NCBI GenBank assembly: GCA_965369385.1
Contig: CBDUQP010000180.1
Span: 1-5,456, forward strand
Reading direction: 5' to 3'
Length of the DNA stretch: 5,456 bases
DNA from: CBDUQP01 sp965369385
GTDB taxonomy: Bacteria; Planctomycetota; Phycisphaerae; SM23-33
The translations under genes and the position numbers were made by a program. Below are positions 4,387-5,456 of the stretch, piece after piece. A model generated the notes under the pieces. That model did not search any database. It saw nothing but the letters and a program-made list of their open reading frames with translations, and was not told the origin of the DNA. The stretch's first letter is position 1. Each line of letters opens with the position of its first letter.

Positions 4387-5456
4387 CGGTTATTCTACAT
4401 GTAGCCTTGGGCGCCGCCTGATGTTGCTGGCGATGCTGCCTGCGATTATGCTGGTGTCCTGTACACATTCGCGAGTTGAGGTCAAACCGCCTGTTACCAT
4501 ACCCAAGGCATTTTCGGTCCCAAGCGACAGCGACCTTCCGAATTTCCCTGCGAAGTGGTGGACGAGTTTTGCCGATTGCCGGCTGGACTCGCTCGAAGAA
4601 GATGCGCTCAGCGACAGCCTTACATTGCGGGCTGCGTGGGACCGGCTTGACAGCGCTCGTGCGACAGCCGCCAAGAGCGGAGCGCCTTTGTTGCCCAGCA
4701 TTGATGGCAGCACTGGCGGCTCGCGAACTGTCACCAAAATGGGCGGCGGTGACAGAACGTATGTAAATAACTTCTCTGTCGGCGTGGTTGCCAGCTACGA
4801 GGTAGACCTGTGGGGCCGCGTCCGATCCACCGCCGATGCGGCGACATTGGATGTGCTGGTGAGCAACGAGGATCTCCACGCAGCAGCAGTTACATTGACA
4901 TCCGAGATTGCCGGCACCTGGTACACCATTGTGACCCAGCGTGGGCAACTGAAACTGCTCGATGAGCAGAGCAAGACCAACGATGACTACCTGAAGATCA
5001 TCACGTTCAGGTTCAGACGTGGACTGGTATCGGCTTCGGACGTTTTGCAGCAGCGTCAGCTCGCCGAAGCCACCAGAGGAGACCGCATTCAGGTTGAATC
5101 ATCTTTGAAGGTCCTTGAGCACAAGCTTGCGGTTCTGCTGGGGCGTTCGCCGAGTGGATTTCGTGCTCCGGCTGGCGACGAATTGCCGAAGCTGCCAGCC
5201 GTGCCCGCAACTGGTGTGCCCATGACATGGCTGAGGCGTCGTCCCGATGTTCGTGCTGCGGAATTGCGTGTGCAGGCGGCAGATCAGCGGGCATATGTGG
5301 CTCTTGTTGATCAGTATCCTCGACTTGGATTGTCTATTCGGGCCGAGACGGCGGCTGAGGATATCCGCGATCTGTTCGATAATTGGCTTGCCGTGCTGGC
5401 CGCCGAGGTAACCGCGCCGATATTTGACGCTGGGCTTCGCAAGGCAGAAGTTGAGC
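4376..5456 (+). CDS. OprM/NodT-type outer-membrane efflux lipoprotein (partial at the window end)
   Basis: ATG 4376 opens a frame that runs off the right edge; 360 residues are visible, with roughly the last 100-130 of a typical 460-490 residue protein missing. A lipoprotein signal is present: basic GRR (12-14), hydrophobic core (about 15-27) and lipobox LVSC with C29 as the lipidated cysteine. Two outer-membrane efflux (OEP) repeats follow. Family hallmarks are WWTSFADCRLDSL (61-73), SYEVDLWGRVRS (140-151), RRPDVRAAELRVQAA (288-302) and TAPIFDAGLRKAEV (346-359). Such proteins trimerise into a TolC-like channel and work with a periplasmic adaptor and an RND-type (or other) inner-membrane pump. 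GGAG (4365-4368) lies seven bases before the ATG, inside the repressor gene, and the 11-base overlap suggests translational coupling. The adaptor and pump genes are expected to the right but are not visible. The substrate cannot be deduced. Confidence 0.93.
   Translation, partial: MKVDGYSTCSLGRRLMLLAMLPAIMLVSCTHSRVEVKPPVTIPKAFSVPSDSDLPNFPAKWWTSFADCRLDSLEEDALSDSLTLRAAWDRLDSARATAAKSGAPLLPSIDGSTGGSRTVTKMGGGDRTYVNNFSVGVVASYEVDLWGRVRSTADAATLDVLVSNEDLHAAAVTLTSEIAGTWYTIVTQRGQLKLLDEQSKTNDDYLKIITFRFRRGLVSASDVLQQRQLAEATRGDRIQVESSLKVLEHKLAVLLGRSPSGFRAPAGDELPKLPAVPATGVPMTWLRRRPDVRAAELRVQAADQRAYVALVDQYPRLGLSIRAETAAEDIRDLFDNWLAVLAAEVTAPIFDAGLRKAEVE

Noticed and set aside
1..5456. CRISPR array, tRNA or rRNA gene, insertion sequence or attachment site
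   Set aside because: Read for these on both strands; no regularly spaced repeats, cloverleaf-type sequence, transposase motifs or flanking duplications were seen.

Overview
The window looks like chromosomal DNA from a planctomycete-type bacterium, most likely of the Phycisphaerae or a related lineage. This is inferred from three things: the short RpoD-like sigma factor lacking region 1.1, the small double zinc-ribbon protein opening with a CxCGK...AGKKVRCPNC motif, and the moderately GC-rich composition. No gene here proves the lineage. All recognised genes are on the + strand.

Layout. Positions 2-367 hold the 3' end of an S1-domain protein gene, probably ribosomal protein S1 (rpsA), closed by a strong intrinsic terminator at 407-440. 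A primary-like (group 2) sigma-70 factor gene follows at 571-1398. It has a very good Shine-Dalgarno sequence and a possible 8-codon leader ORF that ends inside that sequence. A candidate sigma-70 promoter at 1454-1481 precedes a 103-residue double zinc-ribbon protein (1596-1907). A 261-base gap with a degenerate TTC/GCC-rich repeat leads to adenine phosphoribosyltransferase (apt, 2169-2690). Sixteen bases later comes a carbohydrate-binding-family-9-like protein (2707-3369), and 21 bases after that a probable 59-residue single-span membrane protein (3391-3570). These three may be co-transcribed.

The right-hand part is a regulator-led efflux operon. A well-formed promoter (TTGATC-N17-TATAAA, 3605-3633) abuts a perfect 7-2-7 palindrome (3634-3649) that would cover the transcription start. 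Next is a TetR/CerR-type repressor gene (3706-4386), whose stop overlaps by 11 bases the start of an OprM/NodT-type outer-membrane efflux lipoprotein gene (4376 to beyond the window end). The simplest reading is an autoregulated operon that continues outside the window, presumably with the periplasmic adaptor and inner-membrane pump.

Most genes belong to known families. I did not find a convincing new multi-gene system. The most useful new items are the operator-promoter arrangement, the small membrane protein, the leader ORF before the sigma gene, and the pairing of apt with a cytoplasmic CBM9-like protein.
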